A DNA stretch of 23,058 bases from a virus. A program made the position numbers and the translations under genes. A model generated the notes under the pieces. The model made no database searches. It worked only from the letters and a program-made list of their open reading frames with translations, and was not told the origin of the DNA. Below are positions 7,552 through 13,074 of this stretch, one piece after another (the first letter of the stretch is position 1; every line of letters begins with the position of its first letter). The DNA lies in the IMG/VR virus record IMGVR_UViG_3300035695_000233, positions 1 to 23,058 of that record, one strand, 5' to 3'.

Positions 7552-7580
7552 ACTATGCGAAAACCTCACAGAAGCGTCAA
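7552..7580 (-). promoter_or_regulatory. Early-left promoter PL
   Basis: On the minus strand TTGACG (7580-7575) is followed after exactly 17 bases by CATAGT (7557-7552), a good sigma70 arrangement (5/6 and 4/6 matches). Transcription would begin near 7545, about 17 bases before the first gene's ATG at 7528, leaving room for its GGAG. The -35 lies inside CCTCATTGACG, the 11-mer also found at PR. Confidence 0.65.
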
Positions 7581-7612
7581 TGAGGAATATGCATAATTAT
7601 GCGATATTCTCA
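7564..7612. promoter_or_regulatory. Operator cluster at PL with a 12-bp perfect palindrome
   Basis: CCTCA at 7564-7568 faces TGAGG at 7581-7585 across the PL -35 region, and another CTCA lies at 7609-7612. Next to them GCATAATTATGC (7591-7602) is a perfect palindrome, flanked by AATAT (7586-7590) and ATATT (7604-7608). The TGAG/CTCA elements recur around PR and are the best candidates for repressor or Cro half-sites. The AT-rich palindrome does not recur there and may bind a different regulator or act as an UP element. Confidence 0.45.
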
Positions 7613-7639
7613 CTGTCGACATCCCCTCCCTAACGCAGG

Positions 7640-7657
7640 CACCCGCCGAAGCGGGTG
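7640..7657 (-). terminator. Hairpin ending the repressor operon
   Basis: CACCCGC and GCGGGTG form a 7-bp stem; read on the minus strand the loop is TTCG closed by C-G, the very stable UUCG tetraloop. It lies about 35 bases beyond the last gene of the repressor operon (stop at 7692). No clear T-tract follows, so termination efficiency is uncertain. The rest of 7529-7691 holds PL and its operators and no gene. Confidence 0.5.
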
Positions 7658-7691
7658 GGATGCGCGTGACGCTTAGCAGGGAAGATATGGG

Positions 7692-7997
7692 TTAGCTGTC
7701 GCGTCGGCCGCCCTGCCGGGCGAATTCGGTAAAGGCCCGGATTTCTTCTCGGAGACGATCCAGATCGAGGCTTGAGCCCGCCGCGCGCGCCTTGTTCCAC
7801 GCGTCCAAATTCACCCTGGCGCGCCGTCCCATCCAACCCTTGCAGGCTCGACAGTAGACCATTGCCATGGCCCCAATATCCTCAAGGTCGTCCTGTTCGT
7901 AACCGCCACACGACTTGCAGATCAGTTCGTACCTCGGCCAGTTGTCGACCACGACACCAAGGAGAACGACCTCATAGTCGACCATCCTGCGGCCCAT
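7692..7997 (-). CDS. Zinc-ribbon protein of the lysogeny operon, 101 aa
   Basis: The product has two CxxC knuckles, ICKSCGG (Cys27/30) and VYCRACKGW (Cys49/52), spaced as in a zinc ribbon, preceded by a hydrophobic strand (YEVVLLGVVVDNW) and followed by a charged helical tail (DLDRLREEIRAFTEFARQGG). The ATG at 7997 overlaps the previous TAA (TAATG); MVDYEV at 7985 is an alternative start. As the last gene of the repressor transcript it would be expressed in the lysogen. Function unknown; position suggests lysogenic conversion or immunity cargo. Confidence 0.65.
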   Translation of the reverse strand: MGRRMVDYEVVLLGVVVDNWPRYELICKSCGGYEQDDLEDIGAMAMVYCRACKGWMGRRARVNLDAWNKARAAGSSLDLDRLREEIRAFTEFARQGGRRDS

Positions 7998-8455
7998 TAG
8001 AAGTCGTCCGACACCGGGCCGCTAATTACGCATGCCGCGATGCGGGTGGACTGGTTCCTCATGTCCAGCAGGGCGCCGCCCGGATAGTTCATCGCCGAAT
8101 ATGCCGAGCGATCGGTGGCGACCTCGAACTCGCCATGGCTGATGCGGAACCGCCCGTCCTTAGCCTCAAAGGTGATGGTGGTCCTGTAATTCAGACCAAA
8201 CATCCCCGAGCCCTTCCAGGCGTTTCGGGCCTGCACGAAGCCGGCCTCGACATCGCTGGAGACTATGGTGTTGGCGGTGGTGAGCCCGGAGGTCGCGAAT
8301 TTGGGAATACAGACCAGCGCGCGCTTGGCGAGAGTCTGGTGGTCTTGGCCCTCAGCCGGGAAAACCTCTTGGACCGAATGAACCTCTTCCATCGCCCGCG
8401 CCGCGCCGGGAGCGGCTATCGCCAGGGCCACGATCAAAGCCGGCGCGCGAGCCAT
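7997..8455 (-). CDS. Secreted DUF4468-like protein of the lysogeny operon
   Basis: A 152-residue protein with a clear signal peptide (MARAPALIVALAIAAPGAAR, likely cleavage after ARA at about residue 21). The mature part contains YRTTITFEAKDGRFRISHGE, the beta hairpin pattern of DUF4468 (TBP-like fold) proteins; that family call is tentative. Two cysteines (in ALVCIP and AACVIS) could form a periplasmic disulfide. Start at 8455 is preceded by GGGGAGA and lies 22 bases inside the repressor gene, so it is co-transcribed with the repressor and should be made during lysogeny. An exported protein there could alter the cell surface or exclude other phages; this is inference. Confidence 0.7.
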   Translation of the reverse strand: MARAPALIVALAIAAPGAARAMEEVHSVQEVFPAEGQDHQTLAKRALVCIPKFATSGLTTANTIVSSDVEAGFVQARNAWKGSGMFGLNYRTTITFEAKDGRFRISHGEFEVATDRSAYSAMNYPGGALLDMRNQSTRIAACVISGPVSDDF

Positions 8456-9141
8456 ACAGGTCTCCCCATGATTGTGACCTCCTCCGGGTCCGCCTCATCA
8501 TCGGAATAGGCTGGGTTATTGGAGAAAATGCGCAACTTCCCCGTGCGCCGGATTATCTCGACGTTCTTCAGCACATAGCCGTCATCGAACCAGAGGGCGA
8601 AGGCGCCGGGCTGGCGCGGGTTCGTGTCGCGGCGGTCTATGACAACCTGGTCGCCATGCATGAACCCCTTGCCAGTCTGAGGATTGAACATGCTGTCGCC
8701 GCGCAGGTTTAGGATCAGGAGATCTGAAGGCTGCGCTCGAAGTTCCTGGCTTACCAGGCTGCGCGGCATGAGCGCGGTTTCGGGGTCAGCGTCCCCCGAG
8801 CCGCCACCACCCAAGCCGGCGTGGGTCGGCAACACCTCGACGGCGACATAATCGATCATGGGGTCGACGTCGGGAAGGTCCGGCGTATTTCCAATATGGG
8901 ACCTAGATGCCATGGCATCGCCGGGTGACGTCGCCGCCAGGTAGGCGCGAATCTTGTCCGCCTCCTTCGCGCTGATGTCGCGCTTCCCCTGGGCCATCCG
9001 GTTCACGATCGCCGCGCTCGTTACGCCCAGAAACCGGGCGAGCGCCGACTGCGAGCGGCCGGGCTTTGCCAGCTCCGCCTTCAGCCAATCCGGATCGATG
9101 CTCAACTGCTCCGCCATCGCGGGAGTAAGCGGAAACCTCAT
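8434..9141 (-). CDS. CI-type repressor with S24 autopeptidase domain
   Basis: A 235-residue phage repressor. Residues about 28-70 form a helix-turn-helix (SQSALARFLGVTSAAIVNRM with AQGKRDISAKEADKIRAYLA). Residues about 95-225 are a LexA/CI-like S24 domain: nucleophile in GDSM (Ser150), general base in YVLKNVE (Lys192), and a likely Ala108-Gly109 self-cleavage site in HAGLGGGG. It should therefore be inactivated through RecA after DNA damage, giving inducible lysogeny. It is divergent from the Cro-like gene, with CTCA repeats between. No Shine-Dalgarno is seen before ATG 9141, but TATAGC ends 7 bases upstream, so the mRNA may be leaderless; ATG 9117 is an alternative start. Confidence 0.9.
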   Translation of the reverse strand: MRFPLTPAMAEQLSIDPDWLKAELAKPGRSQSALARFLGVTSAAIVNRMAQGKRDISAKEADKIRAYLAATSPGDAMASRSHIGNTPDLPDVDPMIDYVAVEVLPTHAGLGGGGSGDADPETALMPRSLVSQELRAQPSDLLILNLRGDSMFNPQTGKGFMHGDQVVIDRRDTNPRQPGAFALWFDDGYVLKNVEIIRRTGKLRIFSNNPAYSDDEADPEEVTIMGRPVWLARRL

Positions 9142-9214
9142 AGGGGAGGCTATAGAGGAAGGCTCACAGGTTATGCCGAAACCTCATTGACGAGTTGTGC
9201 GAATTGCTCATAGG
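9136..9214. promoter_or_regulatory. Divergent immunity region: promoter PR, repressor promoter and CTCA operators
   Basis: PR on the plus strand: TTGACG (9187-9192), 16 bases, CATAGG (9209-9214), inside CCTCATTGACG (9182-9192), the same 11-mer as at PL. For the repressor on the minus strand TATAGC (9154-9149) is a plausible -10 with no clear -35, as expected of an activator-dependent maintenance promoter. Four CTCA elements in the same orientation end at 9140, 9166, 9186 and 9210; two of them are followed by GAG after six bases (CTC-N6-GAG at 9137 and 9183). These are likely repressor/Cro sites. Confidence 0.6.
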
Positions 9215-9222
9215 TTGCGGTC

Positions 9223-9483
9223 ATGACACCCGCATCCGACATCATCGCGCGCTGCGGCGGCTTCAAAACCGTCGCGGATTGGCTTGGCCTCGAACGAACT
9301 GCGGTCCAGCGGTGGACGTATCCAGCCCCTAAGGGGACTGGCGAGCAAATACCGATGAAGCACTGGTCGGTGCTCATAGAGGCCGCTCGCGCTCATGGCG
9401 TCGACGTGACTTTGGCCGAACTGATGCCGGCGGACGTTGCAAGGATCGCGGCTGACGAGGCCGCTGAGCGGTCCGCGGCCTAA
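9223..9483 (+). CDS. Cro-like regulator, carph-isopro domain
   Basis: An 86-residue protein starting TPASDIIARCGGFKTVADWL and continuing GLERTAVQRWTYPAPKGTGE and QIPMKHWSVLIEAARAHG. The 'GG-x-x-x-A-x-W-L-G-V-x-x-x-A-V-x-x-W' pattern is the HTH of the carph-isopro family, which takes the Cro place in many alphaproteobacterial prophages. It is transcribed divergently from the repressor and would repress it to commit to lytic growth. The predicted PR -10 ends 8 bases before the ATG and no Shine-Dalgarno is present, so the transcript is probably leaderless. Confidence 0.85.
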   Translation: MTPASDIIARCGGFKTVADWLGLERTAVQRWTYPAPKGTGEQIPMKHWSVLIEAARAHGVDVTLAELMPADVARIAADEAAERSAA

Positions 9484-9484
9484 G

Positions 9485-9598
9485 ATGCCCCTCCGCTCCA
9501 TCCTGGCCTTCGCCCTCATGGGCTTTGTCGCGGCAGGCTGCGTAGTCGGTGCCGGGTTCTGGCTGGGCGTGCTGGCTCATCGATTGGAGCTGGGGTGA
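9485..9598 (+). CDS. Small single-pass membrane protein, 37 aa
   Basis: A short frame beginning MPLRSILAFALMGFVAAGCV and continuing as a hydrophobic stretch (VGAGFWLGVLAHRLELG). A basic start followed by a helix of about 26 residues with a possible lipobox-like AAGC at residues 16-19 predicts an inner-membrane or lipid-modified peptide. It starts one base after the Cro-like stop, so it is expressed from PR immediately after induction. Function unknown. Confidence 0.55.
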   Translation: MPLRSILAFALMGFVAAGCVVGAGFWLGVLAHRLELG

Positions 9599-9678
9599 TG
9601 AACGGATCATCGACCCAAATGACATCTGAACATGCGCGGCAGGCCGTCGAACAGCCCCCCCGGCCGGCCATGCGTGTC

Positions 9679-9711
9679 TGTGGGGCGGCGCCTCTCCTGG
9701 GCCGCCCCACA
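9679..9711 (+). terminator. Terminator-like hairpin after the Cro-like gene
   Basis: TGTGGGGCGGC (9679-9689) and GCCGCCCCACA (9701-9711) are perfect complements, an 11-bp GC-rich stem with an 11-base loop, followed by GAGTCCCTTTTCCC. This resembles a rho-independent terminator with a weak T-tract and occupies the place of lambda tR1. The replication genes lie beyond it, so read-through or antitermination is expected to matter. Confidence 0.6.
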
Positions 9712-9729
9712 GAGTCCCTTTTCCCGCCG

Positions 9730-9864
9730 TCATGCCCTGCTGAGCACCACGGCCTGAAGATACCGACGGGCGAGCCGCGTCAGCGCCAGCTGGGTGCGGA
9801 GATCCTTTCCATCGCGCGCCGCCAATACTCGACGCGCCGCGGCTACAGCGTTCGTTCCAGCCAT
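9730..9864 (-). CDS. Possible small antisense protein, 44 aa
   Basis: Minus-strand frame starting MAGTNAVAAARRVLAARDGK and continuing DLRTQLALTRLARRYLQAVV, a clean amphipathic helical sequence that looks more protein-like than the plus-strand reading. A purine-rich GGTTGGGGG lies upstream of the ATG. Against it: it opposes the early-right operon, its third-position GC is lower than in neighbouring genes, and no promoter was identified. It occupies the place where lambda makes the antisense oop RNA. Confidence 0.3.
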   Translation of the reverse strand: MAGTNAVAAARRVLAARDGKDLRTQLALTRLARRYLQAVVLSRA

Positions 9865-9944
9865 TCTGGCCCCCAACCTTCGACGGCGGCCAACCTGCAC
9901 CTTGGCGCTAGCGGTCTCATCCGGAAAAGCGCGGGAGCCATCCG

Positions 9945-10361
9945 GTGAACAGGCGCTTCCACGCTCGTCTGGCCCGGCAGTTGATCGAAGCCTGCGGTGG
10001 CCTCGAGGAGGCGATGTCCGTCTGCCGGGTTGGCCGCTCTCAGCTCAGTGACAGTCAGGTCCCGCACGGCGTCGCCTTTCTCCCCGCCGATGTGATCCAT
10101 GACCTGGAGCAGCACTGCGGCCAGACCATCTACAGCCGCGCGCTCTACGAGGCCCGGCCGGCCGCCATTCAAGTCCACGACCTGCGCGAAGAGGTGAGCG
10201 AGGCCACCGAGGCCGTCGCCGATCTGCAGCGCGAGGTCCGTCTCGCCACCCGCGACGGCGTCCTGACCCCAAACGAACAAGAGCGCCTGGCCCGCAAGTA
10301 CGCGGAAGCCGAGGCCCAGCTGCGCGACGTCGGCGCCCTGATCAACGCCGGCAACGGCTGA
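9945..10361 (+). CDS. Probable phage regulator (HTH plus coiled coil), 138 aa
   Basis: From GTG 9945, preceded by GGGAG at 8 bases. Residues 5-60 (ARLARQLIEACGGLEEAMSV, CRVGRSQLSDSQVP, FLPADVIHDLEQHCGQTIYS) have the look of the small HTH regulators that follow Cro in alphaproteobacterial phages, and they occupy the position of lambda cII. Residues 65-135 form a charged helix likely to be a coiled coil for oligomerisation (VHDLREEVSEATEAVADLQR). A CII-like activator of lysogeny is possible, but homology to CII itself is not evident. Confidence 0.75.
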   Translation: MNRRFHARLARQLIEACGGLEEAMSVCRVGRSQLSDSQVPHGVAFLPADVIHDLEQHCGQTIYSRALYEARPAAIQVHDLREEVSEATEAVADLQREVRLATRDGVLTPNEQERLARKYAEAEAQLRDVGALINAGNG

Positions 10362-10451
10362 CACCCGATGGCGCGCCGGGGGGCGAGCCGCGGACATCGA
10401 GATGGGGCAGGCGCCGGGCCCCCAAGACCGGCGCATCCACAGGAGGGGCCC

Positions 10452-10754
10452 ATGGCGGCATCCTTAGCGAGTGGCGGCACATTGGGGCCGGCGCAGAAGA
10501 AACAGGCGAAGGCCTTCAAGGACCGGATCCTCAACCTGCTCACCGAGCAGGATGAGATGAAGGAGACCGTGAAGAGCGTCTTCGATGAAGCTCGTGAAGC
10601 CGGCTTCGACCCGAAGATCCTTCGCAAAGCGATCAAACGGATTCGCGCCAACCCGGGCGACCACCGCGCCGAAGAGGAGATGATCGACGCCTATGTCGAG
10701 GCCATGGGCGGCCTCCCGCTGTTCGAAGCGGCCGACGCACGGGAAGCGGCCTGA
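10452..10754 (+). CDS. GapR-like (DUF2312) nucleoid protein
   Basis: A 100-residue protein whose residues about 15-85 follow the Caulobacter GapR pattern: a coiled-coil helix (FKDRILNLLTEQDEMKETVK) then SVFDEAREAGFDPKILRKAI and a C-terminal EEEMIDAYVEAMGG helix. GapR is an essential alphaproteobacterial protein that clamps overtwisted DNA ahead of replication and transcription and stimulates gyrase/topoisomerase IV. The phage copy could serve its own fork or interfere with the host's. Start at 10452 has AGGAGG at 6 bases; the longer frame from 10368 is not supported. The 90 bases before it hold no gene. It is followed 5 bases later by the VRR-NUC gene. Confidence 0.85.
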   Translation: MAASLASGGTLGPAQKKQAKAFKDRILNLLTEQDEMKETVKSVFDEAREAGFDPKILRKAIKRIRANPGDHRAEEEMIDAYVEAMGGLPLFEAADAREAA

Positions 10755-10759
10755 GACCG

Positions 10760-11221
10760 ATGGCTGACCGTCCATTCAAACTCAAGGCACGGAAGCGCAA
10801 CGACGAAGCCGACGGGCAGAAGCACGTCGTCAGGATGCTGCGCGCCTACCTGCCGGACGAGATTTGGTGGACGGTCAGCCTCTCGGGCATCCGCCTCCCT
10901 ATGCACATCGCCGCCGAGGCGAAGCGCATGGGTATGCAGCGCGGCGCCCCGGACTTCAGTTTCGTCTTTCCCGACGAAATGACCCGCTACATCGAGATGA
11001 AGACCGAGATCGGCGTCTTGTCTCTGGAGCAGCGCGGCGTCCGTCGCCGGGTCAGCAAGCACAACTTCGCGGTCTGCCACGTCTACCCCCACACCCCGGG
11101 TCGGACCTGGGCCGAGTTCAAGGCCGCGCTCGACGTCTGGATGGTCCCCCTCGGACTCAGGTGGTTGACCGACACGGAAAGCGTCCAGCGCGCGGCCTTC
11201 AAGGCGAGGTCGGCAGCGTGA
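10760..11221 (+). CDS. VRR-NUC domain nuclease
   Basis: A 153-residue single-domain nuclease of the VRR-NUC (PD-(D/E)XK) family. Visible core: a helix with Glu/Gln (NDEADGQKHVVRMLRAYL), GAPDFSFVFP with the metal-binding Asp, YIEMKTEIG with the catalytic Glu-x-Lys, and LSLEQRGVRRRV, the family's 'Q' helix. Phage VRR-NUC proteins act on branched or forked DNA, consistent with a role in replication or recombination intermediates. It lies between the GapR-like gene and a LexA-domain gene; its TGA shares one base with the next ATG. Confidence 0.9.
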   Translation: MADRPFKLKARKRNDEADGQKHVVRMLRAYLPDEIWWTVSLSGIRLPMHIAAEAKRMGMQRGAPDFSFVFPDEMTRYIEMKTEIGVLSLEQRGVRRRVSKHNFAVCHVYPHTPGRTWAEFKAALDVWMVPLGLRWLTDTESVQRAAFKARSAA

Positions 11222-11514
11222 TGGCCGTCACCCACCAGCAGGCCCGCGCCCTTGCTGCGATCAGGGTCCTCACCCACGACGGCGTCGCGCCGTCCTATGA
11301 GGAACTGCGCGCGGAGCTCGGCCTGGCCGCCGTCTCGGGCGTGAAGAGGCTGATCGACGGCTTGGTGCAGCGCGGGCTGGTTTCGACGATCCCACGCCAT
11401 GCCCGGTCGGTCAGGATCACGGGCGATCTGGACGGGCTCGAACGGCGCTCGACGGCCGACCTTGAGGCCCTGCGCCAACGGATCAACCACATCCTGAAGG
11501 GGAGGGCGCAATGA
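11221..11514 (+). CDS. LexA DNA-binding-domain-only regulator
   Basis: A 97-residue protein: residues 1-65 ([55 protein letters not shown]) follow the winged-helix N-terminal domain of LexA, including the 'P-S-x-x-E-L' start of the recognition region. The rest is a short helix ([18 protein letters not shown]). There is no S24 catalytic domain, so it could not self-cleave. It might occupy SOS-type operators constitutively or regulate phage genes. Start at ATG 11221 (TGATG); GTG 11218 possible. Confidence 0.8.
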   Translation: MAVTHQQARALAAIRVLTHDGVAPSYEELRAELGLAAVSGVKRLIDGLVQRGLVSTIPRHARSVRITGDLDGLERRSTADLEALRQRINHILKGRAQ

Positions 11515-11849
11515 GGTGCCCGAGCTGCGATCATCCTATCTCCGAGGTGAAGGACAGCCGTCCCAGCGAGGAGGAGATCCGGCGTCGCCGGCGATGCGCT
11601 GGCTGCGGCTGCCGTTTCACGACCTTCGAGGCCATTCGTGAAGAGGAGCCCAAGCTCCACGAGAACGACATCTTTCGTCACCAGCGCGCCCGGGAAATGG
11701 CCGAGCTCTTCCGGAACCTGGACCTCGACGACGCGCACATGATCCTGCGGATAGCGCGGAGGCTTAGCGCACAGCCGGCTGATCAAAGCATCGCCAGCTG
11801 CAGTGACCACGCCGCTGCGGAAATGGGCCTCCGGGAGCGTGCAGCATGA
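11511..11849 (+). CDS. NrdR-like zinc-ribbon protein lacking the ATP-cone
   Basis: A 112-residue protein whose first 40 residues match the zinc ribbon of NrdR, the repressor of ribonucleotide reductase genes: [20 protein letters not shown], then [19 protein letters not shown], with zinc ligands Cys3, Cys6, Cys29 and Cys32 and the IRRRRxC and RFTTFE signatures. The nucleotide-sensing ATP-cone of NrdR (about residues 45-140 there) is absent, replaced by a shorter helical region ([20 protein letters not shown]). It directly precedes nrdB (ATGA overlap), so the link to nucleotide reduction is contextual as well as by sequence. It may bind NrdR boxes without responding to dATP. Confidence 0.85.
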   Translation: MRCPSCDHPISEVKDSRPSEEEIRRRRRCAGCGCRFTTFEAIREEEPKLHENDIFRHQRAREMAELFRNLDLDDAHMILRIARRLSAQPADQSIASCSDHAAAEMGLRERAA

Positions 11850-12892
11850 GGACGCCCGGCCTGCTGACCGCCTCCAAGTCCTACAAGCCCATCCGCTACC
11901 CATGGGCCCTCGAAGCCTGCCGGATGCAGCACCGTGTCCACTGGATCGCCGAGTCCGTGCCGCTGGGCGAGGATGTCCGCAACTGGCAGTGCGATCTGAC
12001 CGACGCCGAGCGCGGCCTGCTGTCCCAAATCTTCCGGTTCTTCACCCAGTCCGACATCGAGGTCAGCGACTGCTACCACGACAAATACGCCAAGGTGTTC
12101 CGGCCGACCGAGGTCAAGATGATGCTCGGCGCCTTCTCCTCGATGGAGAGCATCCACATCCTGGCCTACGCCCTGCTGCTCGAAACGGTGGGCATGCCGG
12201 ACGAGGAGTTCTCGGTCTTCGCTGAGATCCCAGCCATGAAGGCCAAGGTCGACTTCATGCACACCTTCGGGGTGCGGACCTTCGACGACATCCTCCGCAC
12301 CACGGCGATGTTCGGCGGCGCCACCGAGGGCCTGAGCCTCTTCAGCATGTTCGCCATGCTCATGAATTTCCCCCGGCAGAACCGGATGAAGGGTATGGGG
12401 CAGATCGTCTCCTGGTCAGTGCGTGACGAGAGCCTCCACGCCGAGAGCATAATCCGGCTGCACAACACCTTCGCAGCTGAGGTGGGCGGCCGGTCGGCGG
12501 CCGTCGAGCGCGATATCGTCGATGTCTTCCGCCAGCAGGTCGAGCTTGAGGACGCGTTCGTCGATACGGCGTTCGAGGCCGGAGAGGTGCCCGGCATGGA
12601 GCCAGGCGAGATCAAGGCCTACGTCCGGTTCATCGCCGACTGGCGGCTGCACCAGCTGCGCCTGCCGGCGGTCTTTGGCGTCGACAAGAACCCGCTGCCC
12701 TGGCTGCAGGTCATGCTCTCGGGCGTCGAGCACACCAACTTCTTCGAGAACCGGGCCACCGAATACTCCCAGGCATCTAGCCGCGGCGCCTGGCACGGCG
12801 ACGATGGGGTCTGGTCCGCCTTCGAGAAGCGCCCGGCCAACCACCCCAAGGACTATGACCCGAACAGCGGCTCTTGGAGGGCGCGGGCATGA
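11846..12892 (+). CDS. nrdB: Ribonucleotide reductase class I small subunit
   Basis: A 348-residue di-iron protein that generates the tyrosyl radical used by NrdA to make deoxyribonucleotides. All ligands are recognisable: Asp70 (FFTQSDIEV), Glu101 and His104 ([10 protein letters not shown]), Glu161 (GATEGLSLF), Glu195 and His198 ([10 protein letters not shown]); the radical Tyr108 is present. The sequence resembles alphaproteobacterial chromosomal NrdB (PIRYPWAL start, [37 protein letters not shown]). The C-terminus ([15 protein letters not shown]) extends past the conserved core; the C-terminal tail normally docks on NrdA. No nrdA is present in the window, so it may use host NrdA. Coupled to the NrdR-like gene and the next small gene. 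Confidence 0.93.
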   Translation: MRTPGLLTASKSYKPIRYPWALEACRMQHRVHWIAESVPLGEDVRNWQCDLTDAERGLLSQIFRFFTQSDIEVSDCYHDKYAKVFRPTEVKMMLGAFSSMESIHILAYALLLETVGMPDEEFSVFAEIPAMKAKVDFMHTFGVRTFDDILRTTAMFGGATEGLSLFSMFAMLMNFPRQNRMKGMGQIVSWSVRDESLHAESIIRLHNTFAAEVGGRSAAVERDIVDVFRQQVELEDAFVDTAFEAGEVPGMEPGEIKAYVRFIADWRLHQLRLPAVFGVDKNPLPWLQVMLSGVEHTNFFENRATEYSQASSRGAWHGDDGVWSAFEKRPANHPKDYDPNSGSWRARA

Positions 12893-13074
12893 TCAGTCCC
12901 GCCGAGGTCCACGGCCTACATGCCCGCACCAGCGAAGAGTTGCGTGAGATCGCGGCCCATATCGCCGGCATCCTCGCCCAACGGGACGGCTGCGACGAGG
13001 TCGCGGCGATGTACCTGCGCGTCAGCGAGCGGCTGACTTCCATGGGCCTGGCCGAGAAGAGGGCCGCGGCATGA
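12889..13074 (+). CDS. Hypothetical helical protein between nrdB and thyX, 61 aa
   Basis: Begins [20 protein letters not shown] and consists of two predicted helices (IAAHIAGILAQRDGCDEVAA, MYLRVSERLTSMGLAEKR). No domain is recognised. Both junctions are ATGA overlaps, so it is coupled to nrdB and thyX and may assist nucleotide synthesis, but this rests on position only. Confidence 0.7.
   Translation: MISPAEVHGLHARTSEELREIAAHIAGILAQRDGCDEVAAMYLRVSERLTSMGLAEKRAAA

Larger units (their letters stand above)
9599..9944. other. 346-bp stretch with no secure gene
   Basis: A plus-strand frame runs from ATG 9598 (TGATG with the previous stop) to 9948 (GTGA with the next start), so its junctions look coupled. 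Its sequence, however, is Pro/Arg/Ser-rich with mixed codon use, and it crosses the 11-bp hairpin at 9679-9711. I do not count it as a secure gene. The opposite strand holds a 44-codon frame (9730-9864). An untranslated region with a terminator, as between lambda cro and cII, is the simplest reading. Confidence 0.4.

Noticed and set aside
9598-9948. Plus frame between the membrane peptide and the regulator, as a firm gene
   Set aside because: Both ends look coupled, but an 11-bp terminator-like hairpin lies inside and the composition is atypical; recorded as uncertain instead.
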